A stretch of 64,000 bases of DNA from Rickettsiella endosymbiont of Miltochrista miniata (GCF_964031245.1 NZ_OZ035017.1:1209402-1273401); one strand, 5' to 3'; shown: positions 15,932 to 26,880, counted from the first letter of the stretch. Notes: generated from the sequence alone by a model not told the origin. Numbers and translations: made by a program.

Positions 15932-18900
15932 ATGCCATTAACAACCCCTCAACCAAAAAATGCTCAAAATTATGATGCTATAAAAAAGGGTCTTTACAAT
16001 TTAAATAAATTTATATCCGCAAATGGATCCGATGATTTATTCTCATTATTTACAGAAAATAAAAAAACAGAAATAGATAATTTGTTTTTTATACCGCCTA
16101 GACAATCTAAACCAGGAACAAGTCAGAAAGGTAAAGTTATTGATTTATTAACAATAACAAATGGTTGGTTTCAAGATCCTAAAACCGATGAAAAAACAAA
16201 AGAAATTCGCGAAAAAGTTTTTAGCTTATTTAGCTTTGATAGAATCAAAATGATGGCATTAAGGAAACAATTAGAGAAGGAAAGCCAAACTAGTGAGCAA
16301 AAAATAATAAGTCAACTAGAAACATTTGAAACAAAAATTGACGCTTTAACGCCAGAGCAAACCTTCCAATATATTAATCTATATATTTTTGTTAGATGGG
16401 ATAACATCGTCAGCCTATTTCGTTTGCAAGAAATTCAAAAAAGCTTAAATGCAAAAAAGTTTATCCCTTTAGGTCCAGAGAATTACGAATTATTAAAAAA
16501 CAAACCAGAACCTAATCAAACTTTAAGTTTTTCACAATTAGGTAATATTAAAGACTGGCCCAAAGTAAAACAAGGTATTTTAAATAATTTAGTGCCTCCT
16601 CAGACCGATACATTAAGTTCCATTTCGACTCCATCTTCCAGCAATACCATGTTAAACACTAGTATTAATGACAGTATAAATATTTCTCCCGATTCTACTG
16701 ATACTTCAGGATCAATTACACCATCAATAGATACCCAACTTGTAATCAATGAACAAGCACAAAATCAAGAAATAGTGCAACTTAAGCATACAAAAAAAGA
16801 ATTAGAAGAAAAATCTCAATCTCTGGAAGCTATAAAAGCGAATCTAGAAACTCAAATATCAGAGCTACAAATTCTTCTTCAAACTAATGAAGCCGTTCAG
16901 CAACAGGAATCTGAATCAAACAAACAAAAATTGGAAAACTTACAAACTACTTTGGCTTTTTTCCAAAAGAATACAAAAGACAAAGAAGTAGAACTTGAAT
17001 CTTTAAAAAAATTAAAAGAAGACTATTTACTTAGCTTACAAAATGCTAAATCAGACTTGCAAAAAACTCAACAGGAAAAAAATGATCTTACAACCAAGCT
17101 TAAGGAAACTGAAGTCAAAATTAAAACACTTGAAGCTAACAACACTAAATTGGCTGATGCAGTAGAAAAAACAAATACTCAATTAACAGAGACAGCCAAT
17201 AATTTAGAGCTTAAGTCATCCGCTCATGATTTGGTCTCAAAGCAACTAAATGATTTACAAACTCAACATGCTTTTCTTCGAGATACTTTAGGAAATCACA
17301 ACAAACTGCTTCAAGAAGATTTGCAATCTAAAGAAACTAATACACAATTACTTCATGCAGAAATAAACAAACTGAACGATGAAATCAGTCTTAAAGTGCG
17401 AGAACTTAATGACGCTATTCAAAAATTCGATGAATCTAAAAAAACTATCGACGCGTTAAAGTTAAATAAAATCGAATTAGAAAAACAAAAAAACAGTTTA
17501 AACACCCAAAAAAATGAAATTCAAACTCAGCTGTCTAAACAAAAAGATACCCACCAAGCTTTGGAAATGAATCATAAGTTGTTTATAGCTGAGTCAACAA
17601 TTAAAGATCGGGATTTAGAAAAACAAAAAAATGTCATCGTTAAAGTTGAAAGGCAGTTAAAAGCCCAAATAGAACAATCCGGCCAATTAAAGGAAGAAAT
17701 TAGAGAAAAAGATAAACAAATTGAGGAACAACGACAAACAGTTACCAAAATCAATGATACATTGCAAGCAAAGGAAAAAGAATTTCAACAAATTACTGGC
17801 CAATTAGAAACAGTTAAGCATCAACTCCAGGAAGCAAACGTAGGAGAAAAAACTGCGCGCGAACAATTAGCCGCGAATGATTTAAAAAGGCAAGAATTAG
17901 AACCGCTTAAAGAAAAAATCAGTCAAGCCAAAGAAAGCTTTACATCACTTACCGCAAAACTACATTTGGAAGAAAATAAAACAAAGGAATTAAATGGAGA
18001 ATTAACTGCCTTTAATGAGCAAGCATTCTTGTTCATTCAAACAATGCAAACTGAGTTAGATAAGTTAAATTCCAATGAGACACAAACTCACAAAAAACTT
18101 GATTCTATAGATACCAAATACAAAATTAACCCGATTGACACTATAATTCCTCTCGATGAAGACGTAACTGATATTAGTATTTTTTCTTATAATGATCAAA
18201 CTATTGAAAAACTCGATTTTTTAAAACAACAATTAATTTCAACATTATATAATTTAAAATCCCAAGATGAACAAAAAAAGCGGCTCCTTGAAATCCATAA
18301 ACAAGAAATTGACGCCCTACGTAACCAATATAAAGATTTAGAAACTGGCAATACACTAATTAATGAGAATACAAAAAAAGTAACAGCGGAAAAAAAGGTA
18401 CTTGAAGAACGAATTTCGAGCTTAACCAATCAACTTATTCAACTTGAAGATCAAAATAAAGAACTATATCAAGCTACTACTCCAGCAAATTATAGCCTGG
18501 AAGATAACTGGGATTATGATGATAACGAAGAAACTGTTGATGATTATGTAACTACTGCTTACCAGGAAGAACTAAAATCGATACGGGCTTCCTTAAAGGA
18601 AACAAAAGCTGAACTTGAGCAAAAAAATGGCGAGTTAAAGAGATTACAAGAAAAATTGTTCACTCAAACAGAAGAATCTAAGCTTGAAACAACTAAACTC
18701 GAAGATGAATTAATTAAGCTACGAACCAATAATTCATCTAACCAAGAAGCAATATCTGGACTTACCAATGAGCTCACGCAGCTAAAACAACTTGTGCTAG
18801 ATAAAGAAAAAACTATTGACGAGTTAACAAAAAAAATAGTAATTAATTCAAATTTAATAGAAAAGCAAGAAAATCAAATAGCAAGCTTAAATAAAACTTC

Positions 18901-21900
18901 AATGGAAATTCAGGAAAAGTCTAAACAATTAGAAAATCGAAACCGCCAGCTAGAACAACAAACAATAAAACATCAACAAGATATAGGTCAATTAACCAAT
19001 GACAAATTTGCTCTTTCAAACCAAATTGGAAGCTTAACAAGTGAAAAAGAAAGCTTATGTCAAGATTTACACATAGCTCAGGAAAAACAAAAAGAATCTG
19101 AAGAAACAATAAGCAGTCTTCAAATTGAACTAGATAATCTACAAACAAGTAAATCGACTAATAAAGATAAAATATCTGAACTTACAAAGCGGATCGAAGA
19201 GTTAAGCCAGCTTAAGTCAATACAAGAAATACAAATTCAAGAATTAAAGGAGTTAAACAGTGCGCAAAACGCATTAGAGGAATCAAAATTTGAAATGACT
19301 GAGCTACAAGATGAATTAAAGGAAAAAAATGAAAATATTGCAAACCTTGAAGAAGAAAAACAACAACATGCGCAAAGATTAACTTTTCTTGATAAAGACT
19401 TAGAAAGTCTTAATGAAGAATTACAAACTACAAAAGAAAATTTAAAAGAAATCGAAACTGAGTTAGTCCGAGTTAATGAAAGTCTTACTCAATCAAAAAA
19501 GAGTGAAGAAGAATTATCTGATGATAATAAAAACTTAAAAAATGAATATAAAAATATCCAAAAAATAGATAGCGATCTACAAATTAAATATGGTACGCTT
19601 GAAGAAGATTTAAAACTAAAAAATAAAGAAATAAGAGTCCTTACGGATAGAATCGCCGAAATTCAACAACAACTTGAAAATAGCAAACAAGAATCAGAAA
19701 ATTTAAAAACCCAAATAACAACAGCAAAGCAAAATACACTAAGTTTGGAAAAACAATTACAGGAATTAAAGGATAAGGAGAACCCTATGCCAATCCAAGA
19801 TATACCCACCGATGAAAGTCTTCTCATCGATCTAAACTCAAACAAGGATACAAACACAGGGAAAATAAGCCCACAACTCCATTCTTCCCCAGGCTCATCA
19901 ATTGCTTCGTCTATTGACCATACACCGGGCTCCTCTTCCGAGCCACTTAACTTTCTTGCAAACCTAAATTCTTCATCAGGAGAGGATTCAGGTTTAGCCG
20001 ATTTAACGTCCTCTTCTTTAAATCATTCATCTTCGATCCTGTTTCGATCACAAAGCTTACCTAATTTGAGAAAGGATTTCGTTGCTGAACAAAATGCAGC
20101 TTTTATCCAAAATAATTCTACCAACCGTGATTTGATAGATTTAACAACTGACCCCCTAGAAGGACCTTCCAGAACACCAATAACAATAACTCCTATAGAT
20201 GGTGGTATGCCCATGGCCTTAACACAAGAACAACAAATTAATAACTTATTAGTAGATTCTGAGTTTAAAAACCAACTCGGATGTACATTAGCAGCATGGT
20301 TACAAAACGATTATCAAACAACAGTTATAACTGAACTGAATAAACCTGAATACAGAGCTATAGATAGTGCATTGCTAATATCCTCTGAAAGCGAAGCAAT
20401 TAAGCTTAAACTATTGGTTAGGGATACTGTGGATCGTTTGCTCAATGATGAAGATACAAAAGCAGAAATTAAAGAGGCGCTTACTCAAATTGTTTCACAA
20501 CCTGAAGAAGAAGTAGTTGTACTTTCCCCTGAAAATGCAGCAAAAAACTTTTTACGTTTGTTCATGCCTAATACATTGAGCAGCGCTCCAATAGACTATG
20601 CGGAAAGTAACGAAGTATTACTGCAAACCCTTAATGTTAATAAAGTCAACGCTCAACGATATGTCGCGCTATTAAAAGTTTGCGGAGAACACATCTTAAG
20701 CACAGAAAATAAAGAACTTGCCAAGCAGTATATTATAACTAAATTGAAAGAAGGTTTAACTGCAATTAATGTAAATCCTGAAGAATATAGAGAACCGATA
20801 TTAAACACAGCTTCTAGACTAGTTGATGAAATTTTAAACCCAAGGAATATGCTTGATGCCTTAGAAAAAGAAAAAGCTAGTAGCTCACAAGGCTCAAATA
20901 ATTTAGTACGAGCTACAAAAGATATACTTTCTAATCAATGCGATGAGAAAATAAAATCTATTATTGAAACTAACTTTGCTCACATTTTTATCGCTCGTAT
21001 TTTAGAAAAAATTAACAATGGCCAAGCTTTGTCTGAAGAGGAAATACAAAAAATTCCATCAGAACTCCAATATGCCGATACACCCGAAGATTTTGCTTTA
21101 GGTTTAACTGCGAATTATCATCATTTGAAATCCTTTCCTATATCCAAAGATGTTTTTGACAAATCCGTTTTAATATTACGAAAAAATGCTTTATCAACTA
21201 TCAACCAAACACTTATAAACAATGATGAATTAGTTGATTTATCTGCCGAAGCTTGGTTAGAAAAAAAACTGGCACTAGTAACCGATAAATCTATTGCTTT
21301 AGAACTAAACAAAAAGCAACAAAAGGATCTGGATAATAAATTTTATAAATTATTTCCGCTATCGCCGCTCGAACCTATGGCTGTTACACATAAAACGGTT
21401 GAGGAATTAACCAATGAGTTAGAAAAATTACATGACTTAAAAATAAAAGCTGCCGCTAGACTTTATAAAACATTCTCGGAAATTGAAATTAAGCTAAAAG
21501 AATATCCAAATTTAATTGATGAGAAGGACGCCGAGATTTTCAAAGCTAATCTGAATAATTCTCTCCCTCTCATATTTTCAATTAGAGACGTCAATGGACG
21601 ACCAAACGTTAACGATGCCCAAATAAACATCATCTTAGAAAAAATAAACTATCGGTTAGAAAATGATAGCAGCAAATGGAATTGGCTGAATAATAAGCTA
21701 ACTGAAGAAATTACCAATGATATTCTTGCAGACAATGCAAATCAATTTGGGGTTGCAAATAAAGATGCTATTCAAATGCTCGTTAGTAATACGTTTGAGA
21801 TATTACGTAAATTTCATGATCTACAAGACACGCTTAATAAAAGAGAAAAATGGAAAACGGATATTAAATCGCTGTATGCTTTCACAGAAAAATTGAGACC

Positions 21901-22594
21901 AAATAGTCAATTTTCTGAGGAAATAGAAAAAAGAGAAGATATTCTCGAAGATATACTGGCTCTAAAACAAGCGGATGCTGAGGAACAAACCTTCGTTATA
22001 CCAAAAGGTGTTTATATACCAAACAAATGTCGGATCATACCTAACTTTCAGTCCGATCCCTCAGATACATACCAATTCGATGTGCAAGCAAATATTTTTT
22101 ATAAACAAAAAGCACTTGCTCCAAATGAAACGGTTACATTTGCACAAAAATTAGAAAATGAGAAGATATGTAAATGGTCTGCCACACATAGCGCCGATAA
22201 ATGCTTAACCTATAAAATCGAAAAGAAATTTTTTAGACGCAAAAAAAGCTACATGCAGGAAATTAGTTTCGCACAAATGATCCACTCGGTTAATAGTTTT
22301 AAAAACGCTAAGACTTGTACGCTTAACTTTGGTAATTGTTCTGATGCTATGAAGGAAAAGCTTTATCTTTTTGCCCATGCCTATAATGAATTACGCCGTG
22401 ATAATGGCCCTCAAAAAGGGCCTCGAATAATGTGCCATATGAAAAATCCTCCTGATATGGATAAAGATAAAATCGCTAAGGCAAAAGAAGAAATTAAAAC
22501 TAAATTAAATCTTCATGGCGAAGAATTAGCCGATACATCTGAGAAACTAAAAGATGATACAATCAGCCATAAAATAATACGCTCAAGAGGATAA
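15932..22594 (+). CDS. Giant coiled-coil protein, candidate Dot/Icm effector
   Basis: 2220 residues, no family recognised. Layout: helical N-domain (1-205); Ser/Thr-rich linker (about 220-270); very long coiled coil rich in Glu, Lys, Gln and Leu (about 270-1283), interrupted by an acidic stretch NWDYDDNEETVDDY near 857; Ser-rich disordered linker (1285-1390); helical C-region (1390-2000); and a C-terminal part (2010-2200) with several Cys and aromatic residues, e.g. GVYIPNKCRIIPNF and MCHMKNPPDMDKDK. No signal peptide or membrane segment. ATG with AAGGA upstream. PmrA-type box in the promoter, AT-rich coding, close to dot/icm genes. Long coiled-coil proteins are common among Legionella and Coxiella effectors. 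Six bp before the next gene. Confidence 0.75.
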   Translation: MPLTTPQPKNAQNYDAIKKGLYNLNKFISANGSDDLFSLFTENKKTEIDNLFFIPPRQSKPGTSQKGKVIDLLTITNGWFQDPKTDEKTKEIREKVFSLFSFDRIKMMALRKQLEKESQTSEQKIISQLETFETKIDALTPEQTFQYINLYIFVRWDNIVSLFRLQEIQKSLNAKKFIPLGPENYELLKNKPEPNQTLSFSQLGNIKDWPKVKQGILNNLVPPQTDTLSSISTPSSSNTMLNTSINDSINISPDSTDTSGSITPSIDTQLVINEQAQNQEIVQLKHTKKELEEKSQSLEAIKANLETQISELQILLQTNEAVQQQESESNKQKLENLQTTLAFFQKNTKDKEVELESLKKLKEDYLLSLQNAKSDLQKTQQEKNDLTTKLKETEVKIKTLEANNTKLADAVEKTNTQLTETANNLELKSSAHDLVSKQLNDLQTQHAFLRDTLGNHNKLLQEDLQSKETNTQLLHAEINKLNDEISLKVRELNDAIQKFDESKKTIDALKLNKIELEKQKNSLNTQKNEIQTQLSKQKDTHQALEMNHKLFIAESTIKDRDLEKQKNVIVKVERQLKAQIEQSGQLKEEIREKDKQIEEQRQTVTKINDTLQAKEKEFQQITGQLETVKHQLQEANVGEKTAREQLAANDLKRQELEPLKEKISQAKESFTSLTAKLHLEENKTKELNGELTAFNEQAFLFIQTMQTELDKLNSNETQTHKKLDSIDTKYKINPIDTIIPLDEDVTDISIFSYNDQTIEKLDFLKQQLISTLYNLKSQDEQKKRLLEIHKQEIDALRNQYKDLETGNTLINENTKKVTAEKKVLEERISSLTNQLIQLEDQNKELYQATTPANYSLEDNWDYDDNEETVDDYVTTAYQEELKSIRASLKETKAELEQKNGELKRLQEKLFTQTEESKLETTKLEDELIKLRTNNSSNQEAISGLTNELTQLKQLVLDKEKTIDELTKKIVINSNLIEKQENQIASLNKTSMEIQEKSKQLENRNRQLEQQTIKHQQDIGQLTNDKFALSNQIGSLTSEKESLCQDLHIAQEKQKESEETISSLQIELDNLQTSKSTNKDKISELTKRIEELSQLKSIQEIQIQELKELNSAQNALEESKFEMTELQDELKEKNENIANLEEEKQQHAQRLTFLDKDLESLNEELQTTKENLKEIETELVRVNESLTQSKKSEEELSDDNKNLKNEYKNIQKIDSDLQIKYGTLEEDLKLKNKEIRVLTDRIAEIQQQLENSKQESENLKTQITTAKQNTLSLEKQLQELKDKENPMPIQDIPTDESLLIDLNSNKDTNTGKISPQLHSSPGSSIASSIDHTPGSSSEPLNFLANLNSSSGEDSGLADLTSSSLNHSSSILFRSQSLPNLRKDFVAEQNAAFIQNNSTNRDLIDLTTDPLEGPSRTPITITPIDGGMPMALTQEQQINNLLVDSEFKNQLGCTLAAWLQNDYQTTVITELNKPEYRAIDSALLISSESEAIKLKLLVRDTVDRLLNDEDTKAEIKEALTQIVSQPEEEVVVLSPENAAKNFLRLFMPNTLSSAPIDYAESNEVLLQTLNVNKVNAQRYVALLKVCGEHILSTENKELAKQYIITKLKEGLTAINVNPEEYREPILNTASRLVDEILNPRNMLDALEKEKASSSQGSNNLVRATKDILSNQCDEKIKSIIETNFAHIFIARILEKINNGQALSEEEIQKIPSELQYADTPEDFALGLTANYHHLKSFPISKDVFDKSVLILRKNALSTINQTLINNDELVDLSAEAWLEKKLALVTDKSIALELNKKQQKDLDNKFYKLFPLSPLEPMAVTHKTVEELTNELEKLHDLKIKAAARLYKTFSEIEIKLKEYPNLIDEKDAEIFKANLNNSLPLIFSIRDVNGRPNVNDAQINIILEKINYRLENDSSKWNWLNNKLTEEITNDILADNANQFGVANKDAIQMLVSNTFEILRKFHDLQDTLNKREKWKTDIKSLYAFTEKLRPNSQFSEEIEKREDILEDILALKQADAEEQTFVIPKGVYIPNKCRIIPNFQSDPSDTYQFDVQANIFYKQKALAPNETVTFAQKLENEKICKWSATHSADKCLTYKIEKKFFRRKKSYMQEISFAQMIHSVNSFKNAKTCTLNFGNCSDAMKEKLYLFAHAYNELRRDNGPQKGPRIMCHMKNPPDMDKDKIAKAKEEIKTKLNLHGEELADTSEKLKDDTISHKIIRSRG

Positions 22595-22600
22595 TAAACC

Positions 22601-23803
22601 ATGCCAATAAATACATTAGAACAATATGAGGATGCAGTTACATACTTTAAAAAAAAATTAGTTGATTCACCTAATTTTGATAAAAAAGAATTTTTCAAAT
22701 TATTTGGAAAAGAATTTAAAGATAATCTTTCCGAAGATGGAAAAAATATTTATGATGTTGGTTTTAAAGAGCCATTAGAAGCTACTTTTAAAAAATTTGA
22801 TCAAGAATTAAAATCAGAATATTTAAAGCTATTAGATTTAGTTGAGAAAGATGCATTAGCAAGCTTTGATCCTCATGCAACTGTACAGAAAGCAAAAACT
22901 TTTTTGAAAGATAAATTGGATAAATTAAAACCCACACTTTGCGATACCTTAAACCATGAACTCACTGCAAAGGGGCAAAGCTTCAATGAAGAAGATAAAG
23001 AAGAACTAATTTATGTATTAAACGAATATGCTGATAATTGCGGGAAAAAACTTAATAGCTTTTTAGAAGAAATTGACGGGGTTTGGTCTAAAGTAGCCAA
23101 GCTTCAATTACATATAAATAACGAAGAATCAGAATTGAAAGCAAACGATCCAGATGCCACGTTTGCCTTAAAAGAAACCGATCTTGATAAGCTATCAACG
23201 GGCGCTGCGCCTGCTCCAGTCACCGGCTTTAAAGTTCATAAAGATAATCTTTCTGAGCAGTTAATGCATACTTTAGCTAATAAAAAGAACGGAGAAAAAA
23301 TAAATATTGAACTTACTGTTCCTAATAGGGACGCTATTTCTAGACAACTCGGCGAGATCGGACTTCAATATAGAAATCCAGCTATTGCTCTTCTTATAAT
23401 GTTGATTTTTTATATAGCAACCATGGATATCGACCTAAAAATTTTAGGCGTGAGACTTGCCCCCCGAATTAGGGACGATGAAGGAAGAGTTGTAAATGCA
23501 ATAAAAAAAGTGATTGAAGAAAAAGGTATCCTAATAAATCCCAACGATATTACACTTACCACCAAACGCTTGAATAATAATGGCAAACCCACTGTCATTA
23601 GGAAAAAAGCAGTATTAAATGCAGAACAGATAAAGGAATTACAATTGAGTATTGATGAAGTTAAAAAGAAATTGCAAGATCATCAACCCTTGCAAATTAA
23701 AAACAAAAATCCGTTATCCACAAATCCCTCTGTGGAATCTGGTTATAATTCAGAAACTGAAGAAGAGGACGTGGCCTACTCAAGACCTAGAGGGCCTTCT
23801 TAG
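22601..23803 (+). CDS. Unknown protein co-transcribed with the giant coiled-coil gene, candidate effector
   Basis: 400 residues, family not recognised. Helical and charged N-part (1-180), one hydrophobic stretch AIALLIMLIFYIATM at about 260-275 (possible membrane segment), then a mixed domain and a C-terminal tail GYNSETEEEDVAYSRPRGPS. The tail's Glu cluster near the end resembles the 'E-block' of Dot/Icm secretion signals. ATG 6 bp after the previous stop, so one operon driven from the PmrA-type promoter. Confidence 0.72.
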   Translation: MPINTLEQYEDAVTYFKKKLVDSPNFDKKEFFKLFGKEFKDNLSEDGKNIYDVGFKEPLEATFKKFDQELKSEYLKLLDLVEKDALASFDPHATVQKAKTFLKDKLDKLKPTLCDTLNHELTAKGQSFNEEDKEELIYVLNEYADNCGKKLNSFLEEIDGVWSKVAKLQLHINNEESELKANDPDATFALKETDLDKLSTGAAPAPVTGFKVHKDNLSEQLMHTLANKKNGEKINIELTVPNRDAISRQLGEIGLQYRNPAIALLIMLIFYIATMDIDLKILGVRLAPRIRDDEGRVVNAIKKVIEEKGILINPNDITLTTKRLNNNGKPTVIRKKAVLNAEQIKELQLSIDEVKKKLQDHQPLQIKNKNPLSTNPSVESGYNSETEEEDVAYSRPRGPS

Positions 23804-23845
23804 TTTCCTTCAAAAATTCAAATGTGGAAAAGGATAAAAACGGAT

Positions 23846-24361
23846 TTATTTGCTAGCTGTATAAGCGATGCTAGTGCGTAAGCTATCTAGACGCGGTAAA
23901 CGATCACGTAATATTTGGGTCTTATTATCAGGCGTAAAGTTAGTTACTTTTATTTTGTATTTTTCGCATTCGAGACTAGCAAAGCGTTTAGCTGCATCCA
24001 ATCCAGAAAATTGAAGCTTTTTAGCACCGCGTTCACTCAGTAGTTTAATCATCTCGCGCACTGTTACTAATAACCGTCCTGTTGTGTAACTGCCATAAAA
24101 TTTTCCAGTCGCCGTTTTCAGATGCGACCCGTAATCAAAGATTTGATAGCCTTGTGCAATTTGAATAACATTAGGCTTGGACAATGAAATGCTTCCAGAG
24201 GCTTCTCCTTCAGTTCCATCCTGCATAGAAACTTCAAAGTAACCCCATAAAAGCAATAAATATAAATACGCCTGCTGATTTATATCGGAGCTTTGTGTGA
24301 TTTCAGCAAGCTGAGCAAATAACTCATCTAAATTTAAATTAAATTCAACATCTTCTTTCAT
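23846..24361 (-). CDS. Unknown protein downstream of dotA
   Basis: 171 residues, acidic N-part and a mixed alpha/beta remainder; no signal peptide or membrane helix. No family recognised. It starts 50 bp after the dotA stop on the same strand and probably belongs to the icmV-dotA transcript. A small gene also follows dotA in Legionella, but I cannot show homology. Possibly a cytoplasmic accessory of the secretion system. Confidence 0.7.
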   Translation of the reverse strand: MKEDVEFNLNLDELFAQLAEITQSSDINQQAYLYLLLLWGYFEVSMQDGTEGEASGSISLSKPNVIQIAQGYQIFDYGSHLKTATGKFYGSYTTGRLLVTVREMIKLLSERGAKKLQFSGLDAAKRFASLECEKYKIKVTNFTPDNKTQILRDRLPRLDSLRTSIAYTASK

Positions 24362-24411
24362 ATTCTTTCATAGGTTAAATACTTAAAATATCGCATCACT
24401 AAATGTTAAAA

Positions 24412-26880
24412 CTATAGCAGCGCTGCTTCAGGCGGCACTCCTCCGCCTGCTGCTGCATCGCCGCCAGCGCTATTTCCACCACCCCCACTAGAACTGCTAG
24501 CTGAGGTTTGACTACCTGAGGATAAAGCTTCGCCGGCTTTTTGCCCAGTTGTAATCGCGCCAGTAAGCGTTTCACTGGTGGGCGCTTGCTGAGCCACTTG
24601 TCTTACATCTCCATCATGTTGACTACGAATGCTTTGCAACATCTGTTCTTCGTGACTACCTTCTGCTTGGCCACCGATCCAGCGTAATACCTTATTCGGC
24701 ACCTCATAAATCATCGCAAAGCATCGATTAACAATAGCTAATATTGCGGCGGTATAAATAGCCATCATCGCTAACTGATAGATCATACTAAATAAATCGC
24801 CGTTGTATTCTGTTAAAAACTGTGCAGCAATAGCAAAACCACGGTTAAATACCGACAATGCGACATAAGATAAAATAATTCCAAAAATTAAACCAAATAT
24901 CATTAACATCGGCCTTAAAAAAACACTAGCCAGCAACATAACCGACTGCTCTGACCTCCCTAAAAAATCATGTCCTTCTGGATGAGTAATACCTAAAGCA
25001 ACTAATGGTGCAGCTAAAATTGCCTCTAGCACGACTGCAAACCAAGTAATGGCACCAAACGTAAATAGGAAAAAAGGAATAAGTGGCACGTAATAGGATA
25101 GTACCGAACCTAGCAGCAAATTAGCGATCATCCAGACTGTAATTAATGGCATAAATATCGACACTATTATCGAAGCAACTAAACCCGCTACAATCGCAGG
25201 CCCAGGGAAGAAAAACGAAACTACAGCACCAATCCCACCTAATCCCACAGCAGCGGCTAATATAGCTATCCATATTTGCTCTACCATGCTAACTAGACCA
25301 TTTCCTACCGATACTAGAGCAAAAATAGGATCCATTTGTTCCTTATTAATATTATTTGCTAGAGTTTTTTCGAAATCATATACACGTGGGAATATGAGAT
25401 TCATTAGTCCATTTACCATAGACCCCACGCCCCCAGAAGTTGCGTGTATATTCGCTGGAAACGAAGGATTTGTTTCAGGCCCTGGATTATTATTCTTTCC
25501 TGCGTTAGCGATTTCGGCAAGAATATATTTATCAATCACGCCGTCATTGCTAGGCAAATTATTTTTTAAGTTAATTTTAACATTGTCATCAGAGATATCG
25601 TTAAAACTTCCTTTGTCATACGTTGGAACAAATGATGTATTCATTTTGTCCTTAATTGCCAATATACCAGTATTTTTCTTTATATTTTGTTCTAAACGTG
25701 CCATGTTGTAGTAATAACTTCCGGCCAGTATCCAGCCGGTATCTTTAGCATTTTTGATAAAATCCTTATATTTTTTATTGGCATCGTCATCTAAGGATCG
25801 TAAAGCAGGTTTTACGATTGCAAAATAATCATCACCGGTACCGACTAATGCATCGGGAACAAAGATAGTATCGTCTACAAGCAAATTAATTACTGGAACT
25901 GTTTTATCTGATTTATCTGTGTAAGGAGGAACTAATTTATTGGCTATGGATTTAGCTAGCGAACCTATATCTAAAGTCATTTGTCTAGCCGCAATACTGG
26001 CACTATCATTGGCGGTCAATTGCGCCGGGTTATACACTTTGGCATTATCACTCTTACCAATAAAATCCCAAGAAACGTTCCCGCACATACCTATATATTT
26101 TTCGTAAGGTGTTTTAACTAAACCTTCTCTACCAGGAAATGTTATAAACCCACCCGTATCTTTTGAGTACTTTATTGGTAAGCCGGTGTTTAAGCCATCA
26201 GAACCTTTCCCAGTTACAGACAGTGAGCTCATGAAATCAGGAACGGGAGCCGTGGGAGTACCGGAAGATGGGCTTGCAGCATTTTGACGCATTAGCGCAT
26301 TTTGCACCGCGAGCATGCAGGCTTCTGACTTAAGAATACTTCCTGCTTTATTAATAAGAAAAGTATTATTTGCTTTTCCAGATGTTGGATCGGGTGCCAG
26401 AGATTGTATCGGTTCAACGATGGTCCCGTTACGATTCATATAATTTAAAGCAACATTCCAGACTTCATCCGCTGCACCGATTCCTTGTACCACCACCCAC
26501 ATCACCATGATTTGTATAAACGAATAACCGCTCGCTTTCGGTAATAATAAACCGATACCCATGACGGTTCTTAAAGGTACCCATATCGATGACCATTTTT
26601 TACCGAGAAACTCACCTTCATGTGAAGTATTTAAGATCGAAATAAATAAAACATAGGTTAATATGACAGAAGCCATGACTAATATAATGGCATTAAAGGC
26701 ACCGAACATAGTTCCTAAAATTTGACTTCCTGTTCCATGTAATACGCCATCCACGACACCAAAAATAGTCGCTAAATACGACATCGATAAATCTGTACTG
26801 GGTGGTGTTAAAGTTAAGTTATCTGCTAATAATAAGGATGGAAACAAGCAGAGAAAGCCACTTAATAGAATCTTTTTCAT
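24412..26880 (-). CDS. dotA: Dot/Icm type IVB secretion protein DotA
   Basis: 822 residues, shorter than Legionella DotA (about 1050). Polytopic inner-membrane protein required for effector export. Signal peptide (MKKILLSGFLCLFPSLLLA), then membrane segments near 60-80, 105-130, and a cluster at about 535-740, separated by a large periplasmic loop (about 140-530). DotA-like blocks: GEFLGKKWSSIWVPLRTVMG, LLLPKASGYSFIQIMVMW and AAPLVALGITHPEGHDFLG. The C-tail is Gly/Ser/Ala-rich. The ATG overlaps the icmV stop by one base. The large loop varies most between species and probably explains the short length. Confidence 0.9.
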   Translation of the reverse strand: MKKILLSGFLCLFPSLLLADNLTLTPPSTDLSMSYLATIFGVVDGVLHGTGSQILGTMFGAFNAIILVMASVILTYVLFISILNTSHEGEFLGKKWSSIWVPLRTVMGIGLLLPKASGYSFIQIMVMWVVVQGIGAADEVWNVALNYMNRNGTIVEPIQSLAPDPTSGKANNTFLINKAGSILKSEACMLAVQNALMRQNAASPSSGTPTAPVPDFMSSLSVTGKGSDGLNTGLPIKYSKDTGGFITFPGREGLVKTPYEKYIGMCGNVSWDFIGKSDNAKVYNPAQLTANDSASIAARQMTLDIGSLAKSIANKLVPPYTDKSDKTVPVINLLVDDTIFVPDALVGTGDDYFAIVKPALRSLDDDANKKYKDFIKNAKDTGWILAGSYYYNMARLEQNIKKNTGILAIKDKMNTSFVPTYDKGSFNDISDDNVKINLKNNLPSNDGVIDKYILAEIANAGKNNNPGPETNPSFPANIHATSGGVGSMVNGLMNLIFPRVYDFEKTLANNINKEQMDPIFALVSVGNGLVSMVEQIWIAILAAAVGLGGIGAVVSFFFPGPAIVAGLVASIIVSIFMPLITVWMIANLLLGSVLSYYVPLIPFFLFTFGAITWFAVVLEAILAAPLVALGITHPEGHDFLGRSEQSVMLLASVFLRPMLMIFGLIFGIILSYVALSVFNRGFAIAAQFLTEYNGDLFSMIYQLAMMAIYTAAILAIVNRCFAMIYEVPNKVLRWIGGQAEGSHEEQMLQSIRSQHDGDVRQVAQQAPTSETLTGAITTGQKAGEALSSGSQTSASSSSGGGGNSAGGDAAAGGGVPPEAALL

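Noticed and set aside
25286-25711. 141-codon frame opposite dotA
   Set aside because: Antisense shadow of an established gene with no supporting signal.
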